64,000 nucleotides of DNA. Source: Lasiosphaeris hirsuta (Eukaryota > Ascomycota > Sordariomycetes > Sordariales > Lasiosphaeriaceae). Where the stretch lies: positions 124,001 through 188,000 of the forward strand of contig JAUKUA010000002.1 in the NCBI GenBank assembly GCA_030549175.1, in the 5' to 3' direction. The translations under genes and the position numbers were made by a program. The notes under the pieces are model-generated. The model saw only the letters and a program-made list of their open reading frames with translations, made no database searches and was not told where the DNA came from. Of the stretch, positions 1 through 11,497 are shown in pieces. How positions within the stretch are numbered: the stretch's first letter is position 1; every line of letters begins with the position of its first letter.

Positions 1-462
1 GACCACGCCGAAATGACCAAAGGTGTTGGCGTAGACTGTGGAAGGCACGAGGGGCTCTGATGGGTCAGAGTAGTGGACTAGTTCCAGGAGACCCTCAATA
101 TTATTCTTCTGGCGGTTGATCTCGCGCACGGTTTGGTATCCGGTCCCATTCCTCCCACCGTGGCTGTGTGCCATGTAGGCGATGGAGAACTTCTCTGTGG
201 CCCTGAATATGAAGATGAGACGGAGGCCGAGGACTTGGTTGTACCACGCAGTGCTGAGCGTCAGATTCTCGACGTTAAGCGAGAAGTGGTTCAGGAAGTA
301 GCCCGTTGTCGCCGGGTCCGCGGGCGTATCACTCCCTGCGTCGATTCTTGGGAAGCCGGGACCGCGACCCGCCAAGGCCGAAGCCACGGGCACGAGACCT
401 CTCGCGAGTAGAAAAACCTGCGCGAGAAGTCCTTTGGCGAGAAGTCCTTTGGCGAGAAGCAT
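1..462 (-). CDS. Secreted glyoxalase/VOC-family protein, C-terminus beyond the left edge
   Basis: Reads from the ATG at 462 leftward off the window; 154 residues are visible in one exon. The first ~31 residues form a signal peptide (Leu/Ala/Val-rich, ending VASALA). Its start is built from a duplicated five-residue unit, LLAKG-LLAKG-LLAQ, encoded by a 15-bp direct repeat. From residue ~53 the sequence follows the vicinal-oxygen-chelate fold of lactoylglutathione lyase: NHFSLNV with His59 where the family has a metal ligand, then STAWYNQVLGL, and LLELVH with Glu127 in the second metal position. Known family members isomerise the methylglyoxal-glutathione hemithioacetal. The secretion signal makes a classical cytosolic role doubtful, so substrate and reaction are not claimed. 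The family call is fairly sure; the function is open. Confidence 0.72.
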   Translation of the reverse strand, partial: MLLAKGLLAKGLLAQVFLLARGLVPVASALAGRGPGFPRIDAGSDTPADPATTGYFLNHFSLNVENLTLSTAWYNQVLGLRLIFIFRATEKFSIAYMAHSHGGRNGTGYQTVREINRQKNNIEGLLELVHYSDPSEPLVPSTVYANTFGHFGVV

Positions 463-1249
463 TCTGGCGTGTACGTGTTGTTGTTGCTGTTGGGGTTTGG
501 ATCCGGAATCTAGGCTGACGAAAGATGTGCTGAAGAAGATGCTGGACGCCGACGACTGATGGGGGCGGGGTTTGCAGCTTGGCCCTTCATAAAAGCTTCC
601 ATGAGTGGGTGTATGCTGCCTATACTTTATATCTGTCGTGGGCTTGTACCGTGATATGGGCTGGCGAACATTTCTGGATGGTGGCCAAAAACTGAGTCGA
701 AAAGGATCAAACTGCCGTGGGGGCTGAAGAGCAGAAGCGCATGCGAGCCTGCGGCAAAGTGGATTGCAAACATCGCAGATTCGGGCCGCGCGTAGAATGC
801 GTCCTCTTTCGGCAACATCTCAGGCACCCCAGATCCAATCGAACCGGGTACCAGCGGCAAATCTCTCTGGGTCAGCACAAATCCGCGGGGGGGGGGGGGG
901 GTCGTCTTGCGGTAAGCGAAGCGGTTCCATCCTTGATCCCCACCCCAAATCCTAGGGCTTTGATCCTTGGCCAAGAAACTGCATAGTACGTGCCTGCCTT
1001 ACCTAGATTGTAGAAATCTTCCATACTAGGCACAGAGGTGGAAATAATAGCGCTAGCCTCCGCGCCTGCCTCCTCCCCCTCCTCCTCCCTCCCCTTCCTC
1101 CCTTCCTCCTTTCCTCCCTTCCTCCCTCTCGGGCTTCCAACAGTGTCGCCATACCCTAAAGGCACTCTTGCCGTTCGTCACCAGGCATTCTGTCTGTCAT
1201 TTATGGAGTATGACGATCCCGAGCCTCGAATAAGCACCGTAACGCAGCC
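463..1249. other. Intergenic region with homopolymer tracts
   Basis: No convincing gene. It holds a run of 15 G at 887-901 and a strongly pyrimidine-biased CT tract at about 1068-1131 that lies in the promoter of the downstream Zn2Cys6 gene. Open frames on both strands here lack family similarity that I can recognise and look like chance frames. Confidence 0.5.
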
Positions 1250-2790
1250 ATGGTTGGCGTTCCCGGTAGATCCAAGGCATGCACAACATGCAAGAAACGA
1301 AGGAAAGGCGTGAGTGGCCACTACCCGCTGCAGCGCGCGCCAACTGTTTCCCAAAGCAGTAGCAGTAGTAGCAGTAACTTGGGGCGCCGCTAACTTGACC
1401 GTAACCCCCCTCTGTGCTGGTAGTGTGATCTCCAACGACCCGTCTGTGGGCGATGCCGCAAGGGTGGGCTCGTATGCGAAGGTTACGCGCGCCCGCGCGC
1501 CTTTATCAACTGGGCGCCACCCAAGGGGGCCCCGTTAACCGTTGGCCACACGACCGAAATCGTGCTCTCGCATGGGCTGATGCGGTCCGCCTACGAGGAG
1601 AAGCTCCTTGGCTTGCACTGGGAGACCTACTTACCCAACGGCCGCGACTTCTGCTGCTCTGCAGAGATCTGCCGCATCCTCGGCGGTTGGACGACTGTGG
1701 TGCGGGAACTAATCGCGACCGATACCTTGCTGAAGAAGTCGGTGTTGGCACTGTGTCTGACAACGGTTGCGCGGCGGGACGGCGTAGTCTGGATGGCCGA
1801 ACAAGGCCTGAGCGCCTATATCAGTGGATTGCAGGAGATGGCAGCTGCCTTGCAGGTCCCCTCGCGCGCGAGGAGTGACGCCCTCCTCTGTGCGGCGAAG
1901 ATGTTCAGTCTCTACGAGGTGCGTGGACCTTTGATACCTAGGTACCTAAGCACTAACCATGCCGTTATCATCAGGCAATACACGGCATAGACAGAAAGGA
2001 GAGAGATGCGCAGGCAAAGAGCTGGCTGACGCACTGTCACGGCGAAATTTCCATTGTACGCTTAGGAGGGCCAAGCCGCTATCAATTTGGTCGTGCCCAC
2101 CGACTGTTTGCCGATGGGAGGCTACATCAGATATCTGTGGCTCTCAGAACAAGGAAGAGGTCCTTTCTGGCCGACGCGGAATGGAAGATACTGCCTTGGA
2201 AATGGCATCCAAAGACAATAAAAGACACACTCCTCGACATCATCGCTGATACGACCGAATTGTTAGAAGAACTCGACGCTCTCAACGCATGCTCTAATCC
2301 AGACGATAAGGAGTGGAGGCGAGTAGGCTTGGCTGAAAAGTGCTGGCTTCTCGACAGGGCACTAGTGGCGTGGCAAGCATCATCCATGCCAACACTTGCG
2401 GAGTTGGGTGAACAAGCCGTTGCCGCGAGTGACGACTCGGTTTCGGCTGATGCCCTAGCAGCCGCCCATATTCCGACATTGTACTCGACTGCATGCCTCA
2501 TCGTCTACACTACCCTGGCTGCTGTTGTGGAGCCCTACGTAGTGATGCCGGCTCGCACCAACCCCAAGACACACTGCCGCGATATTCTCTCGGGTGTCCC
2601 CATCTTCTTTCACCCGGCTGTGGGGACATTCCGCGCGCATTTGGCGACCCTACCCATTGCCGTCGTTCTGGCTGTCATTAATATGGCAGGGCCGGGAGTC
2701 ATGGAAGAGGAGCGAAGGCTGTTGAGGGGCATACTTGCGCGCCCAGAAGCCGCTGGGATTGGGAGGCTACTGCATAGCATGCAAGTCTAG
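1250..2790 (+). CDS. Zn2Cys6 fungal transcription factor
   Basis: Three exons (1250-1309, 1424-1918, 1975-2790) give 456 residues. The Zn2Cys6 binuclear cluster is split by intron 1 and restored exactly by splicing: Cys11, 14, 21, 28, 31 and 38 with spacing C-x2-C-x6-C-x6-C-x2-C-x6-C, at the extreme N-terminus. The rest resembles the variable C-terminal region of fungal regulators of this class (RELIATDTLLKKSVLALCL, repeated helices), with no other domain I can name. Such proteins act in the nucleus and usually control nearby metabolic or secondary-metabolism genes. The closest intact pathway is the amidase fusion and NCS1 permease at 5.1-11.5 kb, so it could be their regulator; that is inference from position only. 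Both introns have good GT..AG borders. Confidence 0.85.
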
Positions 2791-2879
2791 GATGCCATGC
2801 TTTCACACACCCCCCTCCCCCCGCCCCCCTTTGCAAATTTGCAAATTTCATAGTGGAAGGACCGCTACGGCCACCAAAG

Positions 2880-3350
2880 ATGTCTGCCTGTACCGATTAC
2901 TCTATCGACTCCTTGGAGCGCTCAAAAAGCCCTGAGCGAGCCCCGCCCTCTAAGTGGAGGGTGCCATGGCTGGCGGACCGCCACCGTCGCGACTGGCAGC
3001 GTATCGCGACGGTACTGCGCGTCGGCGGTGTCGTGCTGACATGCTTCCGCAGTAGGTCGGTCGCGCACCTCGACGAGGTCCCGCCGCGAGTCCCATAGCC
3101 GCCACCACACCTAACACGTATCAAGGAGGACCACGCCGAAGAGAGGAAGGTGCTGCGGGATGCCCACCTTATGGTAGTGCGCGAGCTGAGGGTCAAGGAT
3201 GGGCTTCACGGCGGGGAGTAGGAGGACGGGGGGATGCAGGAGAACAACAGCCCAGGGAGGAGGATACCTGCGCCGTGAGGAAGTTGCTGATCGAGGTGCT
3301 GGGTCAGATCCCCGTTCCGGGAGAGGATTTTGCGGAATGAGTGAGGGTAC
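2880..3350 (+). CDS. Possible small hypothetical gene (low confidence)
   Basis: An ATG at 2880 opens a 72-codon frame with a charged, fungal-like composition. A strong intron signal (branch GCTGAC, acceptor CGCAG) ends at about 3052. Charged helical stretches continue in shifted frames at 3124-3222 (EERKVLRDAHLMVVREL) and 3277-3340. No single splice model keeps all pieces open, so this is either a real small gene with unusual splicing or the remains of one. I do not recognise a family. Confidence 0.25.
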
Positions 3351-3741
3351 CTGTATCCTTGCATTTGTGGATCTCGCTACCGTACCTAGCATGTTTTAGA
3401 GTCCGAGTCTCGTGATGCCGGTGGATAGGATAGCCACTCCGGCGCTGTGAGTTTTTTGTCAGCGGGCCCACGGAACCTACTGACCTTGATTATGATGCCA
3501 GGAACTGGCTGTTTGTTTGCTTCCCCAATGAAGCCCTCTTCTCTTTATTTCGAGCGGTGGTGCAGTGTGCGGAGTATCGCCCTTGAGCCCCTGCTATCGG
3601 CCATATTGTTTCACTCTGGAGCAGCAGAGGCGACGTCTTCGGGTTGGATGCAAAAGAAAAGGGTGCATTGGGTAAGCTCCTCGCGTTTCTTCGGACGCCC
3701 TGCAAAAATACTGGTCGTTTTGCTCCTCCGAGTCCTCAGCG

Positions 3742-4320
3742 TTACGGCCAGAATCCACATAGCTGTAAGACTTGAAGAAGCACATTGTCGCAATAGCGTT
3801 CTACTCTACCCACACACCGCTTCGTGAAATTTCGCCAGTAGGCGAGGTGAAAAGGGCGCAAAAAACGGTCACGGCGAGAGGTCCCGAGACCATAATCGGC
3901 CAGCAGCATACCCCTAACCAGCCTCCAAGTGTCAGGTTGACGAAACCTTGGGGCTGTGGCTTCTCCAGTGGAGCGTTCTTCGGTTGCGCTCGGGGCTGGG
4001 GCGCCGCTGCACTCGTGGTCGTAGAGGATCAGGGCGACAGGTCCGAGGATCCTCTTCGCGTACATATCGGGCTTGAGAACGTCGAGTTCGTCGAGGACAC
4101 TAGCCAGTGTTGATTCGCCGCTGCGACTGAGCGTTGCTTGATATAGCTTGCGGAGAGCTCGCATCCATTCTGGGATTTCTCTCTGTCCCTTCATGAGCAT
4201 GGCAAACTCAGGTCTCTCTGGCCAGATAGAGGTTAACCCGATTTGCTTGTCCCATCGCGGGAGACAGAGCTAGTTCAGCCTCTGGATGTCGTAGTCTTCC
4301 TAGAAGCTGATATTACTATC
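3742..4320 (-). pseudogene. Truncated hypothetical protein gene with in-frame amber stops
   Basis: On the minus strand a clean frame of ~152 residues (4200-3742) extends upstream without a start codon through coherent protein sequence (EDYDIQRLN, then LCLPRWDKQIG and SIWPERPEFAMLMKGQ). It is cut by two TAG codons, at about 4270 and 4300. Both stops sit where CAG (Gln) would be expected from the context, as C-to-T mutation produces. The reading ends in the AT-rich island that begins near 4320, so the 5' part is lost or unreadable. Family not recognised; no membrane segment or signal peptide is evident. Confidence 0.45.
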
Positions 4321-5127
4321 GTCACCCCCTCGGACGGTGGAAGAAGCACCATTGGTGACCAGGGACCCGTATTATAATGCAAAATATGTTGGTTATTGTG
4401 TAACCAAACGTTTCAAAAACTTTGTTTTTCAACGTCACACCCGGCGTTGTTGAGTTAGATTTTTGAGGGTGTATTTCATGAGTTAGGCCGCGAGCCAGTA
4501 GAAGGTTTATGAAAAAGTAAATGCTGATCAACAGAAATGAAAAGTTGAATTACAAAAGGAAGGAAGAGCTGCGCTCTTCCAACAAAGCAATCATCACCTC
4601 AATCCATCACCTCAGTCACTTTCAACAATGGAACTACCGATTCTCTCCACAAGAATGTTAGGTACCTATCTTGACTTCAGCCAAGCCGGCCAAAAAAGAT
4701 AGCAGAACCTATAACGCCTTGATCAGCATTGCGAGATCAATCACCGATACGTGGGTGTTTTAGTAATATGAGAGCTCAGTTCTACTGCGAAGCCTGGGTG
4801 TCGAAAGAACTCGGTAGTACCGAACCGTCGAAAGGACGCCAGGCATGGTGTTGCCTCACGACCTGTCTTATTTTGGTCATATACAATCAGTTATCCGTCG
4901 AAAGCATAAAAAATTAGTGTCATCACGGCCGCCAGAGCAGTGGCGCTTTGCCAGGTACTTAGTTAAGGTATTTACACATCCTTCAAGCCCCGCCGCTTAG
5001 GAAAAGACCGTGACAAGGTCCTATGCTCTTCACCCCGTGACACAACCACGCCGTCATGAGAATCGGCATCCAAACCCACCCCAACAACAATATGCACAAA
5101 TAACGTCAAAATGCTTCCAGATGCCCC
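4321..5127. other. AT-rich degenerate DNA
   Basis: AT-rich stretch with stops in all frames, typical of RIP-mutated repeats. I see no transposon termini or recognisable protein fragments. It separates the truncated gene at 3742-4320 from the amidase fusion gene. Confidence 0.4.
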
Positions 5128-7364
5128 TCAGTCTTTTGCAAAAGCCTCCTGAAAGGCCTCCTCCGCTACTGCCGCAATATCCAAAACCTTCGCATCAAAC
5201 CCGCTCCCCCCAAGAACAGTAATCCCAAATGGCAACTTGATCCCCTCCTCATCAGCATACATCCCGGCCGGCACATTAACCCCACACATATCCACTACAT
5301 TGGCATAGTGCGTGAATGTTCCCAGCTTCGAGTTCAGGCGCAGCGGATCTGCAACCATCTGCTCGACCGTCGGATGCTGCGTCGTCGTCGGCACAACCAG
5401 CACATCAACTCCCCCGCGGAGGGTATCAAACGCCTGCTGTGCTTTGCGCGTGAGCTGGATCTGCAGCGCCTGGTCCCGGAACACGTCGTACGCCGAGGGT
5501 GGGTTGGCTAGGGCACCGCCGAACAGCGCCTTGATGACAGGGTGCAGCTCTTCGAGGCGGTTGCGCAGGAAGTCGAGGCCGATGCACGTCATGCGCTCAT
5601 GCAGCAGCGCGCCTTCATACAGCAGGTCGCCGGCGACCTCGAACGTGGTGTAGTCAATCTCGACGAGCCGCCCGCCCGCTGAGCGCAGCACCTGCACGGC
5701 GCGCGCGAACAAGTCTTGGTACTTGGGCGTGCATTCGTCAAGGGCGGATGGGGGCGGGATGCCAAAAGTGAAGCCGCCCATGCGGGGGCCGCGGAAGTCG
5801 GTCTTCCATGTAACGAGGGTGTGCGGCAGCTTGGAGAAGGGGTCGTCGCGGTCGTGCTGGGCGATGATTTGCCAGACCTTGCGGGCGTCGGGGATGGACG
5901 GCGACACGACGGTGATGGTGTCGAGGGTGCGGCAGGCGGGGACGAGTCCCTTGGCTGATACGGTCCCCTTGGTGGGTTTGAAGCCGACAATGCCGTTGAA
6001 TGCGGCCGGGACGCGGCCGCTGCCCGCCGTGTCGGTGGCCAGGCCAAACGAAATAAGCTTCGCACCCACTGATACCGCTGATCCCGACGACGACCCGCCC
6101 GAGATGTGCTTCTCGCTGAAGACGCTGTGCGTGATGCCATACGGGGATCGGCAGCCAGACAGGCCAGTAGCCAGCTGGTCGAGGTTGGCCTTGCCAATGA
6201 ATATGCCACCGGCGTCAAGAACATGCTGCACAGCTGGCGCATGGAAGATTGCTGTGTAGGCGTATTGTGGGCAGGCCGCGGTAGTCGTGATCCCGTTGAC
6301 ATCGATCGTATCCTTTACGGAGAACGGCACCCCGAAAAGTGGCGGTAACGGCTTCCCGGAATACCGAGCGGCCAGCTTCTCGGCCGCTTGTAACACCTTT
6401 TCCCTCGGCTCAAGATGGATCCATACAGCAGGGTCAATTGACTTGTACTTTTCGATACGGTCAAAGACAGAGTTGACGACCTCGGCGGGTGAGGTCACAC
6501 CCTTTTTGTACAGCGCGAGGAGCTCATCAATGGGCGGCAGCCCATCACCGGACAGCAGTGGCGGCGTGGAAGGAGGTGTTGCCTCTATCTGGGATTCGTT
6601 CACTGCAGCAAAGAAATCGGAGCTCGTACCAACGAAGCCGAACAAGCCGTCCTGGCCGCACACAATATCAAGAGACGTTGTGACTTGTTGAGCGTCGAAG
6701 CCCTGGGTGCAGTCGTCGAGAATGCAGCACTGATAGCCACGGTCGCTGCATTCACGCAAGGTCGAGGTAACACAACATCTGTAGTAAGTTGGTCAGTCGG
6801 CAATGTTACTCAAATGGGGAAGGCGGTCGATGCCTACTCGGTAGTGACACCGGTGAAAAGGATATGGGTGATGCCTCGTGAAAGCAAGATTCGATGAATG
6901 TTGGTCCCCCAGAAGCTCCCTTTTCCTGGCTTGTCGATGATTGTCTCACCGGGACACGGCGTTAGTTCGTCAATGATATCATGGCCCCATTCGCCCCTGA
7001 CCAAGAGGCGGCCCATTGGGCCTTGGTCGCCGATGCCCATGGCATGGTGGCCGTTGGGTGCAGATACCTGTCGGAACTTTTTGGATGCTGGCAGGTCGGC
7101 GAGGTCAGGTTGGTGGCCTTCACGCGTGTGGATGACATGGCTTCCTGCCGAGCGGAAGACATCCAGGACCTTGCGCACGTTCGGGACGATGGCACGCGCC
7201 TGGGAGAAGATCTCATCGTTGCCGCATTGAATGGAGCCAAAGCCGCCGGGGTCGACGAAATCCCGCTGGATGTCAATGATGATCAGGGCCGTCGTAGCAA
7301 GGGGAAACTGGAAGGCATACGGTCTGGCATTGGGGAGAGTCAGCTGGGGATGCCGGGGTGCCAT
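5128..7364 (-). CDS. Fused isochorismatase-like/amidase enzyme (biuret hydrolase-like + allophanate hydrolase-like)
   Basis: Two exons (7364-6838, 6778-5128; 59-nt intron) encode 725 residues. Residues 1-~235 are a cysteine hydrolase of the isochorismatase superfamily: Asp31 (IIDIQRDF), Lys145/148 (DKPGKGSF) and the nucleophile Cys178 in GVTTECCV, a motif split by the intron and restored by splicing. HTREGHQPDLADLP resembles biuret amidohydrolases more than ureidoacrylate hydrolases. Residues ~255-725 are an amidase-signature domain: Lys331 (FSVKDT), cis-Ser in SGGSSSGSA (405-407), nucleophile Ser429 in DTAGSGR, the form seen in AtzF-type allophanate hydrolases; their small C-terminal domain is missing. 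Together these could convert biuret via allophanate to ammonia and CO2; the substrate is inferred. The ATG at 7364 was chosen for its good context (GGGACCATGG) just before the domain. It is divergent from the NCS1 permease. Confidence 0.88.
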
Positions 7365-9564
7365 GGTCCCGCCTCGCACTGTTCTATGAGAGTTGATTGG
7401 GTCCCAGAGTATCAACGGCTGCTTTGGCAGCCAGGTCCAAGGCAGTCTGTCCAAGACACACAGTCGACTCGAGAGAATGGAAAACTCTGCGCGTCATCCA
7501 CCACGGCAGAATTTGCTCGACACCAGAAGAGGATATGAGCTTCCTGTCGGTGATACGGAGTCCAGTTGCTCACTGGTACCGGGCGTAGAGTAGCTGCGCC
7601 GTGATTGTTCGGCGAAAGCGAGATTAGGGCACGGATAAGCAGAGCACCGGCGGCGACAGAGGGCGCGGAGGTGATAGGTAGCAAAGGATCGAGAATCAGA
7701 CCCCGTATCAGAGCTGGTGGCTGTCGGGGAGGCAGTTGCCCGTTGGGTACAGGCTTATCATTATATCAAGGAATGTGCTGCATTGGTCATTGCGAGGCTT
7801 CATGATGCGTCCCGGGTCGGCAGCAGCCGAAGTGATCGGCCAATCCAATGACACGCCTCGCGGGGAAGCTTATCTTTAGCTTTCGGTGTGAGCAATCGCT
7901 TGGTGGTGCGGGGTAGCTTTGCAGCGAGGTGCAGCATTGCGCGGGTTTGGTGATGCTGCTGAGGGAGGCCATGCCCCGACGGCCCGACGGCGGCAGGTGC
8001 CTTTCCAGTTCAATAATTAAGGAACGGTAATCGTAGGCGGCAACTGCAGTTGGTGGAGGCTTCCCGAATATCGCGGGGTTTGGATGTTTTCAACCCAAGT
8101 ATTTGTCCTCTCGTCTACCACAACTGCGACGGCTGCGTAGGACGCAACTGCGAGGTGGAAAGCCATTCATCTGGGCGATTGGATGTGGAGTTATGGACGA
8201 AGCGATGGTTGAGAAAGGAGGAGGGAGCAAAGAGTTCCACAGAACCACGCTACGCAAGAAAAATCCCGTGACTTCCACCCCTCCGACAACCTCTCAGACC
8301 CGGGCCACTTCCTTGCCTGTGGAGGAAGGAGTAGTCGTTAGGCCCCGAGTCCCAGGTAATCGTCACATCCATGGAATGCAGCCACACAATTCTCGACACA
8401 CGCTCCTCGCGTGTCTCATGAACCCGGGGTACTCTCCAGGCTTCAAAGCGTGATTAGATATAGATCGCAGACATCTGGGGCTAACAAACAAAAGGCCTTC
8501 ACGATAGCCCTATCAGCCCCAACTTTCAGCTTCAACGCCGGTTCGACTTCCCCGCAAAATGAACGGCCGCAGTCTGCAAAGTGTGTAAACCGTCGGCGCG
8601 CCGAAGGCAAGTCGAGACGATATGGAACTGGGGGCGGTTGGCGGCTACTGATTGGACAGCATTTGGAGATGGGATTTCCCCTGCTGATAAGATGCAGGCC
8701 GTCTCTTATCTTGGCCGTCGCCGTCGCCATCGCCATCGCCCCTGGTCGGTCCCCCCCGCCCGCTCGAGTCCTGAGTGCCCCGAACCCCAATCGTTTTCCA
8801 ACGGCATTTCGCCCGCCACCCCCACCAACCCCCAGCTTCGACCACCCGCATCGTCAGCAGATTCCCATGCAAACAAAGGTTAAGCCTCGACGCCCCCTCG
8901 TGGGCGTGATGGGGCTCGCTTGACTGGCGAGAGCTGGAGAAATACACCCGCTTCCCATTGGCTCCCGACTCGTCAACTCGCGTGCCCCCCCTCCCAAATG
9001 TTGCATCCAATGGGAGACCAATGGTAGACCAATGGTAGACCAATAAGACACGCTGTGGTCTGCCACCCAAAGCACCAAAGCGGATCATTCCACCCAAATT
9101 GGTTATCTCGACAGTCCAGCCCCTGCCGCAATATCGGGGAACCTCAGACCCACGGCCGTCGGCAGAGCATGCCACAGGCAGCACAGGGCTATCTTATCTT
9201 GTCGGTGCCCACCCGCCCAGCGTAGTGAAGACCTGGATGAGGCGTTATTCCCAGCAGCCCATTCGCAGCGCCGCCCGTGAGGCGTACCAACCTCTCGTCG
9301 TGATAGGTGGCCGGGGGTGGCATGCAGCACAGCATTCTCTTTTGGGGGTGTTTACATGGCACACACACCACTTGCATCTCGACGTCCCGTCAGATATTTC
9401 CGTGGCATATATGACGGCCGTTGCTTCCGCGTCTCAGGTCGGGTTGCGGCTGGAGCCAGAGTCACACCAGACTGTTCCACTCTTCCCTCCGGCATTCGAT
9501 CGGGTTGCGAGGATCCACCGTTGCAAGCGCCCCAGTCGGCCCAAAGACTTTCTTTCCGTTCACC
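7365..9564. promoter_or_regulatory. Divergent promoter region with many GATA-factor sites
   Basis: 2.2 kb between the start codons of the amidase fusion (minus) and the NCS1 permease (plus), without a supported gene. HGATAR sites (either strand) occur at 7672, 7755, 7870, 8502, 8510, 8685, 8706, 9189, 9194 and 9301; several are paired (8502/8510, 8685/8706, 9189/9194). HGATAR is the site of AreA/NIT2-type nitrogen regulators, and close pairs are typical of their targets. This fits nitrogen-catabolite control of both genes, which remains inference. Confidence 0.55.
9007..9044 (+). promoter_or_regulatory. Four CCAAT boxes at 11-bp spacing
   Basis: CCAAT begins at 9007, 9018, 9029 and 9040, each followed by a near-identical 6-bp spacer, about 525 bp upstream of the NCS1 start codon. 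CCAAT is the core of the HAP/CBC complex site. The spacing is about one helical turn, so all four boxes face the same side of the DNA. Confidence 0.6.
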
Positions 9565-11497
9565 ATGTCGCGGCGCATCTCGGCCATCAAGGCCGACTTG
9601 AAGTCCAAGACCACCAAGGAAGGATGGGCCTTGCCCCGTCCCACCAGCTCCTTTGCCGACCCAGGCGTCTGGTAAGAGCCTACCGAGTTTCCACCGTACA
9701 TGCATGCATGCTGACTTGGTCATCGCAGGACAAACATCGACTGCGATGTCACCCCTCTTGATCGCCGGACCTGGTCAGCCTGGACCATGTTTGGTTACTG
9801 GTTCTCTGATGCCCTCAATGCCCAGAGCTGGATGGCACCGGCCTCCATCATCGCCATTGGCTTGACCTGGTCCGTACACGAGGGATCACCTCTGATCTAG
9901 GCATAGGCTCTAACCAATCATCCTAGGCGCGAAGCAGTTGTCTGCATCATCTTTGGCAGTTTGGTCTGCACCGTCCCCCTCGTGCTTAACGGCATGGTCG
10001 GCGCCAGGTTGCACATCCCCTTCCCCGTTGCGATGCGTGCCTCCTTCGGCTGGTACTTCTCCCGCTTCGCTGTCGTCACCCGTGCCATCACCGCTCTGTT
10101 CTGGCACGCCATTCAGACCTACACCGGTTCGACCGCCATGACTCAAATGATCCGTGCCATCTGGCCCTCGTACCTCGACATCCCGAACCACATCCCCGAG
10201 TCCGTCGGCATCACGACGCAAGGCATGGTCAGCCACCTCATCTTCTGGACCATTCAGTTCCCGATTCTGCTTATCCCTCCCCACAAGCTCAAGTGGTTCT
10301 TCGTCGCCAAGAGCGGTATGTCAGACACCCCCCTTTATGCATATTCATGTCAGCTGACCGAGTGTGCAGTGCTTGTTGTCACAACCTCGATTGCCGTCGT
10401 TATTACCATGACTTCCAAGGCCGGCGGCACTGGTGACATCTGGAACCTGCCATACGGTGTTGATGGCTCAGCCCGGTCGTGGCTTATCCTCTCGTCCCTG
10501 TCTAGTATCACTGGCGGCTGGTACGTCTTCCCCCAACACCCCAATGGTAATCAAAGCCCTAGCTAACTCCTTCCTTCTCCAGGGCGACCATGGCGACCAA
10601 CATTCCCGATTTCACCCGTTACCTCAAGACCGACAAGGGCGTCTACTACCAAGTTCTCTTCCTCCCGGCCATCCAGCTCATGCTAGGCCTGTTCGGCATC
10701 ATCTGCTGCTCAGCCTCCAAGGTCGTCTATGGCAAGTACATCTGGGATCCTCTCGAGATCGCCTCGCACTGGGACGGCCCGTCCGGCCGCGCCGGCGCCT
10801 TCTTCGTCGGTCTGTGCTGGGTCGTCGCGCAGATCGGAACCAACCTATCGGCCAACGTCATCAGCTGCGCCAACGACATCTGCTGTCTCTTCCCCAAGGT
10901 ATCCCCCCTTCATTCCCCCTCCACATATTCACCGCTAACAGTGCGCAGTACGTCAACATTAAGCGCGGCGTCGTCTTTGCCACCATCACCGCCGCTTGGA
11001 TCATGCAGCCGTGGAAGATCATCCACTCGGCGCAATCCCTCCTGGCCTTCATGGCCGGCCTCGGCATCTTCCTGGCCCCCATCGCCGCGCTGCTGTCCGC
11101 GGATTTCTGGGTAGTGCACAAGCACAAGTACGACGTGCCCGGGCTGTACCGCGCACACGGTCGCTACCGCTACAACAAGTACGGAACCAACTGGCGCGCG
11201 GCTATCGCCGTGCTGGTGTCGGTTGTTCCCAACCTGCCGGGCATGGCGGCGAGTGTCAACCCCTCGATCGCCGGGAAGATTGGAGATGCGGACAAGCTGT
11301 ACTTTATGTTTTACTTTTGGGGGTACACGAGTGCGTTTGTCGTGTATGTCGCGCTGAATTACTTTTGGCCGGCGCCTGAGACTCATATCTCTGCTACGAT
11401 TTATGACGATGGGGATATCATCTCAGCCGAGGAGAGGGCGGATTCGGATGTTGCCGAGGATAAGAAGGGCTTGGAGGTTGAGACCTCTCCGGTCTAA
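9565..11497 (+). CDS. NCS1-family nucleobase/ureide permease
   Basis: Six exons (9565-9671, 9729-9869, 9927-10315, 10370-10520, 10583-10898, 10949-11497) encode 550 residues; every junction has GT..AG and keeps frame. The protein is a polytopic transporter of about 12 helices with NCS1 hallmarks: MFGYWFSDALNAQSW near TM1, NGMVGARLHIPFPV, RASFGWYFSRFAV, NIPDFTRYLK, and LSADFWVVHKHKYDVPGLY in the C-terminal half; the tail is acidic. Members import uracil, uridine, allantoin, cytosine or related compounds with protons or Na+ across the plasma membrane. The substrate cannot be fixed by eye. Its divergence from the biuret/allophanate-type hydrolase suggests a small amide or ureide. Start ATG has a CACC context. 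Confidence 0.9.
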
